Positions 9,166 to 17,014 of a DNA stretch of 64,000 nt are shown here, one piece after another (position 1 is the first letter of the stretch; every line of letters starts with the position of its first letter). The stretch covers positions 33,546 through 97,545 of the forward strand of contig JAJXWB010000012.1 in assembly GCA_021781815.1 (NCBI GenBank). The letters are read 5' to 3'. Under the pieces are notes generated by a model. It saw nothing but the letters and a program-made list of their open reading frames with translations, did not search any database and was not told the origin of the DNA. The position numbers and the translations under genes are program-made. The stretch is from Pseudomonadota bacterium. Its GTDB lineage: Bacteria; Pseudomonadota; Alphaproteobacteria; Rhizobiales; Beijerinckiaceae.

Positions 9166-9516
9166 ATGAATCGCGAATTGTACGACGAAATTCTTTCGGA
9201 AGATCAAAGTGGCGCGCGGCGCCGCGAATATGAAGCGCTGGCGAAGGTCGTCGACCTCCTGCAAGAAGCCAATGGCAGATCAATCGCAGACACGGGTCTG
9301 ACGCGCGCGCTCGATCTGCTCGAAGCGCTCTGGTCGATCTTCATCGACGATCTGGCCAGCAGCGGCAATATGCTTCCCGACGACCTTCGTGCTCGCCTGA
9401 TTTCGATCGGGCTATGGGTGACGCGAACGTCGGCCGAAGTCCGTCTGGCCGGCGGCGGCGATCTGGGAGCGTTGATCGACGTCAACGCCGCCATTCGCGA
9501 TGGCCTGAGGCATTAG
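9166..9516 (+). CDS. flaF: Flagellar biosynthesis regulator FlaF
   Basis: 116 residues. FlaF is required for flagellin secretion/translation control in alphaproteobacteria and works against FlbT. The sequence is all-helical, with conserved features of the family: RRREYEALAKVVDLLQ near residues 18-35, ALEALWSIFIDDL-like core at about 50-65 (LEALWSIFIDDLA) and LISIGLWVTRT at about 80-90. It lies 11 bases after flgL and 3 bases before flbT. Confidence 0.92.
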   Translation: MNRELYDEILSEDQSGARRREYEALAKVVDLLQEANGRSIADTGLTRALDLLEALWSIFIDDLASSGNMLPDDLRARLISIGLWVTRTSAEVRLAGGGDLGALIDVNAAIRDGLRH

Positions 9517-9519
9517 CGC

Positions 9520-9921
9520 ATGCGCATTTTCATGCGGGCCGGCGAAAAGCTCTATCTGAACGGCGCCGTCTTCAGCGTCGACCGCAAGGTTTCTCTGGAA
9601 CTTCTGAATGACGCGACCTTCCTCCTCCAGTCGCATGTTCTTCAAGCGTCCGAGGCGACGTCGCCCTTGCGTCAGATCTATTTCGCGGTTCAGTTGATGC
9701 TGATGGATCCGGCCGATGCGCGCGCCATAAGCGAACCGACCGAACGGATGCTGGCCGCATTTCTGGACGCGACGGCGGGCTTGCCCATCGCGGGCGATGC
9801 GGCGCTGCTCAGAGACTTGATTCGCGCCGGCCGCCTGATCGACGCGCTCAAGGGATTACGTGCGCTGTTCCCCGCAGAAGCGGCTTTGTCGAGGATCGAG
9901 CCTGGTCGAAAAACTGCTTGA
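9520..9921 (+). CDS. flbT: Flagellin mRNA regulator FlbT
   Basis: 133 residues. FlbT binds the 5' leader of flagellin mRNA and represses its translation when the hook is incomplete (established in Caulobacter). The N-terminal beta strands (MRIFMRAGEKLYLNGAVF) and the core LLNDATFLLQSHVLQ plus LRQIYFAVQLMLMDP are family landmarks. It starts three bases after the flaF stop. The flaF-flbT pairing supports both calls. Confidence 0.93.
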   Translation: MRIFMRAGEKLYLNGAVFSVDRKVSLELLNDATFLLQSHVLQASEATSPLRQIYFAVQLMLMDPADARAISEPTERMLAAFLDATAGLPIAGDAALLRDLIRAGRLIDALKGLRALFPAEAALSRIEPGRKTA

Positions 9922-9934
9922 ATGGAAACCTACG

Positions 9935-10345
9935 ATGCAAATCTCAAACGCAACGCAATCGAATACGCAGACCACGGGCGCATCGAGCGCGAGCGCTTCG
10001 GGCGCCGCGGCGCAGACATTGAACTACAACAATTTCCTGCAACTTCTGATGGCGCAGATGAAAAATCAGGATCCGACGAGTCCGACCGATTCGACGCAAT
10101 GGGTTTCGCAGCTTGCTACCTTTTCAAGCGTCGAGCAGGCGATTCAGACCAATGCCAAACTTGACCAGATCTTGCAGAATTCCAATTTTGCGGACGCCGG
10201 ATCGCTCATTGGGCGAAATTTCACGTCGGCGGACGGCAAAACATCCGGCGTGATTGTGTCGGTCGCGACGTCCGCGAACGGGGCGACGGCGACGTTGAGC
10301 GATGGCTCTTCGGCTCAACTCGTTTCCGGCGCAACGATCAGCTGA
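9935..10345 (+). CDS. flgD: Hook assembly scaffold FlgD (short form)
   Basis: About 136 residues. FlgD caps the growing hook. The conserved LNYNNFLQLLMAQMKNQDPT block (about residues 31-50), then DSTQWVSQLATFSSVEQ, is the FlgD signature. The protein ends after a small SH3/Tudor-like segment with no Ig-like domain, as is usual in rhizobial FlgD. I used the ATG at 9935, where the family homology begins. Its ribosome site is weak (TGGAA), and the frame is open to 9860 inside flbT. Confidence 0.92.
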   Translation: MQISNATQSNTQTTGASSASASGAAAQTLNYNNFLQLLMAQMKNQDPTSPTDSTQWVSQLATFSSVEQAIQTNAKLDQILQNSNFADAGSLIGRNFTSADGKTSGVIVSVATSANGATATLSDGSSAQLVSGATIS

Positions 10346-10346
10346 C

Positions 10347-10619
10347 ATGAACGAAGCTGATGCACTCGAACTCATGCGGTCGGCGATCTGGGCCGTGATC
10401 GTCGCTTCGGGGCCTGCGGTCGGCGCGGCCATGTCGGTTGGGCTGGTTGTCGCGCTTTTCCAGGCGTTGACGCAGATTCAAGAATCCACCTTGACCTTTG
10501 TGCCGAAAATCATCGCCGTCTTTCTGGCGATGATCGCGTCGGCGCCTTTCGTCGGGGCGCAGGTCTTTTCGTTCAGCGAGCAGGTCTACGCGAGGATCGA
10601 GCATGGATTTCCGCGGTAA
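10347..10619 (+). CDS. fliQ: Flagellar export gate protein FliQ
   Basis: About 90 residues, the usual FliQ length. Inner-membrane subunit of the FliPQR export gate. Two hydrophobic helices are visible (about 10-38 and 48-75) with the conserved VALFQALTQIQESTLTFVPKI between them. The ATG at 10347 is one base after the flgD stop; an upstream ATG at 10302 lies inside flgD. In many Hyphomicrobiales fliQ is followed by flhA and fliR, which are not present here. Confidence 0.94.
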   Translation: MNEADALELMRSAIWAVIVASGPAVGAAMSVGLVVALFQALTQIQESTLTFVPKIIAVFLAMIASAPFVGAQVFSFSEQVYARIEHGFPR

Positions 10620-10656
10620 CGGATGTGCTGCGATGTGTTGAGGATGAAGCTTGAGG

Positions 10657-11184
10657 ATGTGGGCTGCATCATTGCGGAAATATCGAACGCGAAGGCGCGC
10701 CGACGTGGACACGGCCGCGCGTGAAGACAGAGTATGGGCGATCGCCGGATTGACGCTCGCCGTGAGCGTCAGTATCGGCGCTTATGTCAAAATTCGCGAC
10801 AATGAAGGAACGCCTGCCATCTACGGGGCGGATCATCTTGCTCTGTTTGCGCGGCCGGCGCGTCGTCAGGACGCGTCGCCGGGTCGGACGGCGTCGGATG
10901 AAGCGCCGCGGCCGTCTCCGGGCGTCGACTTCGATCCGACGGCGGCGATCAGTCCCGCCGGCATGACGCCGGTCAAGTCGCGGGCGGATGCGGAAGTCTC
11001 GACGCAAGCCGGACTGCGCTTCGTTGAACGCGGGCGCGGGGCGTTTGAAGGCCCCAATGGCCTGGTGTTTCTCGGTCCCGGCGACACGGCGCCGGGCGGT
11101 GGCGCCATCAGGTCGTTCGCACGGCGCAACGGACGATGGGTTGCGATCGTCGCGCCGGCGCCGGGCGGTCAGAATTCGAGATAA
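10657..11184 (+). CDS. Hypothetical membrane-anchored protein after fliQ
   Basis: About 175 residues, family not recognised. One membrane helix is visible near residues 28-46 (VWAIAGLTLAVSVSIGAYV) after a basic N-terminus, so a cytoplasmic N-terminus and periplasmic C-terminus are likely. An Ala/Pro/Ser-rich linker follows, then a compact C-terminal segment (FEGPNGLVFLGPGD, RRNGRWVAIVA). Start codon uncertain: TTG 10651, ATG 10657 and GTG 10705 are all possible. The last 16 bases overlap the convergent livF. Position suggests it is the last gene of the flagellar transcript, but no flagellar family was matched. Confidence 0.55.
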   Translation: MWAASLRKYRTRRRADVDTAAREDRVWAIAGLTLAVSVSIGAYVKIRDNEGTPAIYGADHLALFARPARRQDASPGRTASDEAPRPSPGVDFDPTAAISPAGMTPVKSRADAEVSTQAGLRFVERGRGAFEGPNGLVFLGPGDTAPGGGAIRSFARRNGRWVAIVAPAPGGQNSR

Positions 11185-11900
11185 GCGCGGCGGAGCGCAT
11201 CGTCTTCCCGCAATTGCCGCATCGCGCCCTCGAACCTGATTTCGCCGCGCTCCAGAACGTAGGCGCGCTCGGCGACCAGCGCGGCGAATGCAAGGTTCTG
11301 CTCGGCGAGGAGGATCGCGGCGCCGGCGCCCTTCAACGCGAGGATCATGTCCGTCATCTGATCGACAATCGCGGGCGCTACCCCTTCGGAGGGCTCGTCG
11401 AGAAGGATCGCGATCGGGTTTCCCATCAGCGTCCGCGCCACGGCAAGCATCTGCTGTTCGCCGCCCGAGATTCGGCCGGCGGCGCGATGGCGGGCTTCGG
11501 CGAGGTTGGGGAAGAGCGCGAACAGGCGCTCGGGCGTCCATGCCTGCATGGCGCGCCCGTCGGCGCCCAGCCGCGCGGGGCGGCGGCCGACTTCGAGATT
11601 TTCGAGTACGGTCAGATCGGAGAAGATGCGCCGATCCTCCGGCACATAACCGAGACCGAGGCGCGCGATATGGTGAGGGCGGGCGGCCGAGATTTGGCGG
11701 CCGCAAAAGGAGATGTCGCCGCTGCGCTGCTCGATCAGCCCCATGATCGCTTTCATCGTTGTCGATTTACCGGCGCCGTTGCGGCCCAGGAGCGCGACGA
11801 CCTCGCCGGCGTGCAGGTCGAGGTCGACGCCGAACAGGACTTGCGCGGCGCCGTAGCGCGCTTCCAGGTGGCGCGCGCGCAGAAGTGGCGCCGCGTTCAT
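11169..11900 (-). CDS. livF: Liv-type ABC importer ATPase LivF (system 1)
   Basis: 243 residues. ATP-binding subunit of a branched-chain-amino-acid/amide-type (HAAT) importer. Walker A GRNGAGKST, Q-loop region, signature ISGGEQQML and Walker B AILLDEPSEG are intact. The short form without the LivG insertion identifies it as LivF. It is the last gene of a four-gene minus-strand operon (binding protein, LivHM fusion, LivG, LivF), overlapping livG by 4 bases (ATGA). The real substrate may be an organic or aromatic acid rather than an amino acid. Confidence 0.9.
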   Translation of the reverse strand: MNAAPLLRARHLEARYGAAQVLFGVDLDLHAGEVVALLGRNGAGKSTTMKAIMGLIEQRSGDISFCGRQISAARPHHIARLGLGYVPEDRRIFSDLTVLENLEVGRRPARLGADGRAMQAWTPERLFALFPNLAEARHRAAGRISGGEQQMLAVARTLMGNPIAILLDEPSEGVAPAIVDQMTDMILALKGAGAAILLAEQNLAFAALVAERAYVLERGEIRFEGAMRQLREDDALRRAYLEF

Positions 11901-12661
11901 TCACTTGCTCCGATGACCCTGTGGCGAGCGTCGAAATAGACTTCGCGAACGCGCGGATCATTCCGAACGCCGCGCGGATCGCCCTGAGCGATCAGGCGCC
12001 CACGGGCAAGAACGATGATACGGTCGGCGTAGCCGAAGACGACGTCCATCGAATGTTCGGTGAACAGCACGCCGACGCCGCTGTCATGCGCGATTTCGCG
12101 CGTGAGCGCCATGAGCGCGTTGCGTTCCCCGGGCGCCATGCCGGCGGTTGGTTCATCCATCAGCAGCAGTTTTGGCGCACCGGCGAGGGCGATCGCCAGT
12201 TCGACGCGCTTCACGTCGCCGTATGCGAGAACGCCGCAGGGGCGCTCGGCCTGTTCGGCCATGCCGACGCGCCGGAGCAGGGCCTGCGCCTCTTCGCGCG
12301 CATAACGCGCGGCGGGCTTCCACAACCGACCGATGCGCGACTGGCGCGAGATCAGCGCCATCTGGACGTTCTCGATCGCTTTCATCGAGCTGAAGGTCGC
12401 TGCGACCTGAAACGTGCGGCCGACGCCGCGCCGCCAGATGTCGTGCGGCGGCAGCCCGCCGATATCGACGCCGGCAAGCACGATGCGGCCGGAGTCCGGC
12501 GCCAGTTGCCCGTTGACCATGTTGAAGCAGGTCGATTTTCCCGCGCCGTTCGGGCCGATCATCGCCAGAAGTTCGCCGGCCTCGAGCGAGAAGCTGACTC
12601 CATCGACGGCGCGCACACCGCCAAACACCTTCGTGAGATTGTCGATCGCGAGCAGCGTCAT
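11897..12661 (-). CDS. livG: Liv-type ABC importer ATPase LivG (system 1)
   Basis: About 254 residues. Partner ATPase of the same importer. Walker A GPNGAGKST, the LivG-type GRTFQVAATFSSMKAIENV stretch, a diverged signature (LAYGDVKRVELA) and Walker B LLLMDEPTAGM are visible. Start at 12661 overlaps the end of the permease fusion by 4 bases (ATGA). An open extension to 12973 would lie in antisense-like sequence of the permease gene and is rejected. Confidence 0.9.
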   Translation of the reverse strand: MTLLAIDNLTKVFGGVRAVDGVSFSLEAGELLAMIGPNGAGKSTCFNMVNGQLAPDSGRIVLAGVDIGGLPPHDIWRRGVGRTFQVAATFSSMKAIENVQMALISRQSRIGRLWKPAARYAREEAQALLRRVGMAEQAERPCGVLAYGDVKRVELAIALAGAPKLLLMDEPTAGMAPGERNALMALTREIAHDSGVGVLFTEHSMDVVFGYADRIIVLARGRLIAQGDPRGVRNDPRVREVYFDARHRVIGASE

Positions 12662-14535
12662 GTGCGTGTGAACCGGTGGCGAAGCGCGCCGACAATCCCG
12701 CCGGGAAAGGCCATCACGAGGAGGAGCATGAACATTCCGAGCGCGGCCCGCCAGTACTGCATGTGCCGGCTGATCACATCCTGCAGGACGATGTAAGAGG
12801 CCGCGCCGACGATCGGGCCGGACAGCGTTTCGACGCCGCCGAGCAGGACCATCACGAGACCGTCGACGGAACGTCCGACGCTGATCGTTTCCGGCGAGAT
12901 GCTGCCCTTGGAGAAGGCGAACAGGCCGCCGGCAAGGCCGCAGACCGTTCCTGCAATGATGAAGGCTGCCCATTGTATGCGCCGGACGTCAATGCCGATG
13001 GCGCCGCTGCGCAGCGGCGAATCGCGCGTGGCCCGCAAAGCATAGCCGAACGGCGAGAACAGGATGCGGCGCAGGAGGAGCGCGCCGGCGACGCTGAGCG
13101 CGAGCGTGAGATGGAAATAGGCGGACTTCGATGCGAGACGCGCGCTCGGCCAGATGCCGATCAATCCGTTGCTGCCCCCGGTGATTGCGTCCCACTGATA
13201 GACGATCGACCAGACGATCTGACCGAAGGCGAGAGTCAGCATGGAGAGATAGACGCCCGACAATCGCACGCAGAACCATCCGAAGGCCAATGCGCCGAGG
13301 GCGCCGCCAAGCGGCGAAAGCGCGAGCGCCAGCTCCATCGGAATGTCCGCGCGCCTGAGCGCGAGGGCGGATGCATAGGCGCCGAGGCCGAAATAGGCTG
13401 CGTGGCCGAACGAGTGCATGCCGCCTGGCCCCATGATGAAATGCAGCGAGGCCGCAAACAATATGCCGACGCAGATATCGATGGAGAGAACGAGAATGTA
13501 GGAATCGCCGCCGACAAGGAAAGGCAGAAGCGCGACTGCGGCGAGCGCGATCGCCGCCCCCCATTTCGTCAACGATCCGGCGGGCGTGAACGGCGCCGTG
13601 CTGGCGGCCGACGCGCGCGCCGTTTCCTGCTGGCGACCGAGCAGGCCCCATGGCCGAAGGACAAGAACGACCGCCATGACTGCAAATTCGGCGACCAGCG
13701 TGAAGTGCGGAAATGCGATTGTCAGCCCGAAGGGCGTGGTCCAGTCGCCGAGTGCGATGCAGAGCGCCTTGATTTCACAGATCAGCAAGGCGGCGATGAA
13801 TGCGCCGGGCATTGATCCCATGCCCCCGACCACGACAACGACGAAGGCGTCGCCGATGGCTGCGATGTCGATGCCGGCGCTTGCCGGCTCGCGAGGCAAT
13901 TGCAGCGCGCCGCCGAGGCCCGCAAGAAATGCGCCGAGCGCGAACACGGTGGTGAACAGAATGGACTGATTGACGCCGAGCGCGCCCACCATTTCGCGAT
14001 CTTGCGTCGCAGCGCGTACGAGCACGCCCCAGCGCGTTTGCGCAAGCAGCGTGCGCAAGGCGATCAGAACGACGGGGCCAATCGCTATGAGCAGGAGGTT
14101 ATATTGCGGAAACAGGCGGCCAAGGATGACGACGGAGCCGGAGAGGCCTGGCGCGCGCGGGCCGAGCAGATCCTCCGGTCCCCACAGATACAGCGCCGCG
14201 TCGCGCGCGATGAGGGTGAGCGCGAAGGTCGCGAGCAACTGGGACAGATCCGGCGCGCGATACATGCGCCGCAACAGAACAAGTTCAATCGTTGCGCCAA
14301 GCGCGCCAACCGCGAGGGCGGCCAGAAGCATCGAGATCCAGAAGCCGGCCACGCTGCTCAGGCGCTCGGTCAGAGACCAGGCGACATAGGCGCCGAGCAT
14401 GTAGAGCGAGCCATGTGCGAAGTTGACGATCCGGGTCACGCCGAAAATCAGCGACAGGCCGGCGGCGAGCAGGAACAACGCCGAGGCGTCGGCCAGGCCG
14501 TTGAGGAGTTGAACGGTCAGGCCCGAGAAGCTCAT
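12658..14535 (-). CDS. Fused LivH-LivM ABC permease (system 1)
   Basis: 625 residues, about twice the length of a single permease. Residues 1 to about 300 are LivH (LSLIFGVTRIVNFAHGSLYMLGAY at the N-terminus, RPWGLLGRQ at its end). A Ser/Ala/Thr/Pro linker covers about 300-325. Residues 325-625 are LivM (MGPGGMHSFGHAAYFGLGAYASAL, RATRDSPLRSGAIGID). Each half has about 8-10 hydrophobic helices, so one polypeptide forms the whole channel. Fused LivHM permeases occur in proteobacteria. It is cotranscribed with the upstream binding protein (34-base gap). Confidence 0.93.
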   Translation of the reverse strand: MSFSGLTVQLLNGLADASALFLLAAGLSLIFGVTRIVNFAHGSLYMLGAYVAWSLTERLSSVAGFWISMLLAALAVGALGATIELVLLRRMYRAPDLSQLLATFALTLIARDAALYLWGPEDLLGPRAPGLSGSVVILGRLFPQYNLLLIAIGPVVLIALRTLLAQTRWGVLVRAATQDREMVGALGVNQSILFTTVFALGAFLAGLGGALQLPREPASAGIDIAAIGDAFVVVVVGGMGSMPGAFIAALLICEIKALCIALGDWTTPFGLTIAFPHFTLVAEFAVMAVVLVLRPWGLLGRQQETARASAASTAPFTPAGSLTKWGAAIALAAVALLPFLVGGDSYILVLSIDICVGILFAASLHFIMGPGGMHSFGHAAYFGLGAYASALALRRADIPMELALALSPLGGALGALAFGWFCVRLSGVYLSMLTLAFGQIVWSIVYQWDAITGGSNGLIGIWPSARLASKSAYFHLTLALSVAGALLLRRILFSPFGYALRATRDSPLRSGAIGIDVRRIQWAAFIIAGTVCGLAGGLFAFSKGSISPETISVGRSVDGLVMVLLGGVETLSGPIVGAASYIVLQDVISRHMQYWRAALGMFMLLLVMAFPGGIVGALRHRFTRT

Positions 14536-14569
14536 CTGATCCGCGCCGGCGACGCCCTATCTGCAGCGG

Positions 14570-15769
14570 TCAATCGGCCGGCCGCAGCGCCTTGACCTCA
14601 GCATCGCTCGGCTGAAACCCCGCGCCGTCCTTGTAGGAGAAGTCGACCATGATTCCCTTGCCGTCCTTCACGACGGTCCGACCAACGTAAGCGCCCATGG
14701 TCGATTGATGGTCCTGGGGCCGGAACATGACCTTGCCGAATGGGGAGCCGAATTCCAGTCCCGTGAAGGCGGCGACCAGTTTCTCCGTGTCAGCGCCCCC
14801 TGCTTTCTCCACCGCCGCGCTGATCGCCTTGATGGTCGAATAGCCGACGACCGAGCCGACACGCGGATAATCCGAATATTTTTTCTGATAGGCGGCCAGG
14901 AACGCCTTATGCTGGGGCGTGTCGATGGCGTACCAGGGATAACCCGTCACGAGCCAGCCCACAGGCGCTTCATCCCTGAGCGGGTCAAGATATTCCGGTT
15001 CGCCGGTCAGCAGGCTGACGACAGAGGCGTTGTTGAACAGGCCGCGTGTGCTTCCTTCGCGCACGAATTTAGAAAGATCTGCGGCAAACAGCGCATTGAA
15101 AATAGCGTCCGGTCTGGCGTCGCCGAGCGCCTGCGCCACGGCGCCGGCGTCGATCCTGCCGAGCGGCGTCGCCTGATCGCCGACAAACTCGACGTCGGGT
15201 TGCCCGGCCTTGAGCAGCGCCTTGAAGGTAGCGACTGCGGATTGGCCATATTCATAATTCGGATAGACGAAAGCCCATCGCCTCTTGTTCAGTTTGATTG
15301 CGTCGGGCGCGAGCATCGCCGATTGCATGTAGGTCGAGGGCCGCAAGCGGAAGGTGTAGCGATTGCCGTCCTGCCACACGATCTTGTCGGTCAGCGGTTC
15401 CGACGCGAGATAGACGACCTTGCGCTGTTTCGCGAAATCAGCGAGCGCGAGGCCGACGTTGGACAGGAAGCCGCCGGCGATCATGTCGACCTTTTCCGCC
15501 GACACCAGCTCTTCGGCCATGCGCACAGCGTCGCCGGGATTGGCGCTGTCATCGCGCGTGACAATCTCGATCTTGCGACCCGCGACGCCTCCAGCAGCGT
15601 TCACTTCGTCGACGGCCAGCTCCATGCCGCGCCGATAGGGATCGAGGAAGGCCGCCTGCGTCTTGTAGCTGTTGATCTCGCCGATGCGAATCGGCGTCTG
15701 CGCCTGTGCGGCGCATGCGACTGCGACAAGGCCGGCCGCGACCGCCAGCCGGAACAGCTTCGCTTTCAT
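14570..15769 (-). CDS. Periplasmic substrate-binding protein (Liv system 1)
   Basis: About 399 residues, Peripla_BP_6 (LivJ/LivK-like) family. A signal peptide (MKAKLFRLAVAAGLVAVACAAQAQ) ends around residue 24. The mature start PIRIGEINSYKTQAAFLDPYRRGMELAVDEVNAAGG is typical of the fold. The ATG at 15769 has GGAGAGG just upstream; the frame is open to 15847 without a better start. It is the first gene of the minus-strand operon and supplies substrate to the LivHM fusion. Substrate unknown: the neighbouring ring-cleavage dioxygenase hints at an aromatic or organic acid, but that is inference. Confidence 0.88.
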   Translation of the reverse strand: MKAKLFRLAVAAGLVAVACAAQAQTPIRIGEINSYKTQAAFLDPYRRGMELAVDEVNAAGGVAGRKIEIVTRDDSANPGDAVRMAEELVSAEKVDMIAGGFLSNVGLALADFAKQRKVVYLASEPLTDKIVWQDGNRYTFRLRPSTYMQSAMLAPDAIKLNKRRWAFVYPNYEYGQSAVATFKALLKAGQPDVEFVGDQATPLGRIDAGAVAQALGDARPDAIFNALFAADLSKFVREGSTRGLFNNASVVSLLTGEPEYLDPLRDEAPVGWLVTGYPWYAIDTPQHKAFLAAYQKKYSDYPRVGSVVGYSTIKAISAAVEKAGGADTEKLVAAFTGLEFGSPFGKVMFRPQDHQSTMGAYVGRTVVKDGKGIMVDFSYKDGAGFQPSDAEVKALRPAD

Positions 15770-15802
15770 TCGCCTCTCCAGATTCGCCTGTCGCGCAGGC
15801 AG

Positions 15803-15845
15803 ATTGCACGCCCGTCTTCCGGCGGCCATAAGGGCATTGCACGCC
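15803..15845. repeat. Direct repeat ATTGCACGCC in the system 1 upstream region
   Basis: ATTGCACGCC occurs at 15803-15812 and again at 15836-15845, 33 bases apart, or about three DNA helix turns. Both copies lie 35-75 bases upstream of the binding-protein start on the minus strand, where a regulator would bind. No regulator gene is adjacent. The rest of the 15770-15941 gap holds nothing else I can name. Confidence 0.4.
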
Positions 15846-15941
15846 ATCGCCCGTCAATGGCGCGGATGCGCCTTTACGGACCGCCAGCGCTGTCGGCGCG
15901 TCGGCCAGGGGCCTCGCCACGCGGACGGCCGCAGCGCCCTG

Positions 15942-16835
15942 CTATTGTGCAGCGACGGTCGCGGCGGACGCAGTCGGAAGGACGAAGTCGTAGCGAAGAT
16001 AGCGATGCGCACGTTCGATTGGCGCGCCGACCAGGGAAATGGTTCGGGTGCGATGCTCGAAATCGGCGATCAGGGAGTCCTTCACGCCGAAGACGACGTC
16101 GGAGGTAAGGTATTGATCGCCGCGGACGAACACATGCGTGATCAGATCGTCATGCCCGGCGCCGGAAATACGAAAATGGACATGCGCCGGTCGGTAGGCG
16201 TGCCGTCCGGCTGCCGCCAGCAGCGCGCCTGCCGGTCCGTCCGTCGGAATCGGATAGCTGCGCGGCATGATCGACCAGAAGCTGAAACGTCCGAGATCGT
16301 CGGCCCGCAGACGCCCGCGCATGAAAAACTGGCCCGGATCGTCGAATTGCAGATCGTATCGCCCCTGGTCATCGGACTGCCAGACGTCGATGATCGCGCC
16401 TGCCAGCGGCGCGCCGCTCTGGGAGTAGATAAAGCCCTCGACGAACAAGGGGGCGCCGGGCAGGCCGCGCGCGATATCGCCGCCTGCCTCCACATCGGGC
16501 GGATCGGCGACGTAAAACGGGCCCAGAACCGTCGTTTCCGTCGTTGCGCCGCCACGGCCGTGGTTGATCTCGTCGACGAGCATCGAGACGCCCAGCGTAT
16601 CGGACAGAAGGATGAACTCCTGACGCCGGTCCGTGCAGATCTGCCCGGTGCGCGTCAGAAAATCGATCGCGGCGGCCCATTCGGATTCCGTGGGCGCGAT
16701 TTCGCGCACGAAGGCGTGGAGATGGCGAACCAGCGCGCCAAGCGTTTCGCGAATGCGCGGATCTGGCGCCTCGGCAAGGCGGGCGAGCACGTCGCGTGTC
16801 AACTGATCTGCGGGCGCTAACGCTGTGGCCGTCAT
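15942..16835 (-). CDS. Intradiol ring-cleavage dioxygenase (hydroxyquinol/catechol 1,2-dioxygenase type)
   Basis: 297 residues, the normal length. Non-heme Fe(III) enzyme that splits a vicinal diol ring between the hydroxyls. An N-terminal helical linker domain (about 20-100) is followed by the beta-sandwich catalytic domain. The four iron ligands can be placed at Tyr160 (GRYDLQ), Tyr194 (PRSYPIPTDGP), His218 and His220 (YRPAHVHF). CTDRRQEFILLSDTLGVSML and ATTETTVLGPFYV resemble hydroxyquinol 1,2-dioxygenases more than plain catechol enzymes. ATG at 16835 has GGAGGAA upstream. No maleylacetate reductase is adjacent, so downstream steps must be encoded elsewhere. Confidence 0.88.
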   Translation of the reverse strand: MTATALAPADQLTRDVLARLAEAPDPRIRETLGALVRHLHAFVREIAPTESEWAAAIDFLTRTGQICTDRRQEFILLSDTLGVSMLVDEINHGRGGATTETTVLGPFYVADPPDVEAGGDIARGLPGAPLFVEGFIYSQSGAPLAGAIIDVWQSDDQGRYDLQFDDPGQFFMRGRLRADDLGRFSFWSIMPRSYPIPTDGPAGALLAAAGRHAYRPAHVHFRISGAGHDDLITHVFVRGDQYLTSDVVFGVKDSLIADFEHRTRTISLVGAPIERAHRYLRYDFVLPTASAATVAAQ

Positions 16836-17014
16836 CGCGGTTCCTCCGGAGGGGAAACTTGTGGCGGCGCCGTGGCCGAGTCAACGCGCGATTTTCCGCG
16901 ATTTTTCCGCATCGTGACGGGGTGCGCCAGCGCGACGCGCCCTGGCGCGGCGCCTGCGCCTCGACGTGGCGGCGCGGACATGGCATGAGCCGTTCCATCG
17001 CAGGAGATTGGTCC

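Noticed and set aside
12676..13815. 379-codon plus-strand frame
   Set aside because: Complement of the LivHM fusion; no recognisable protein.
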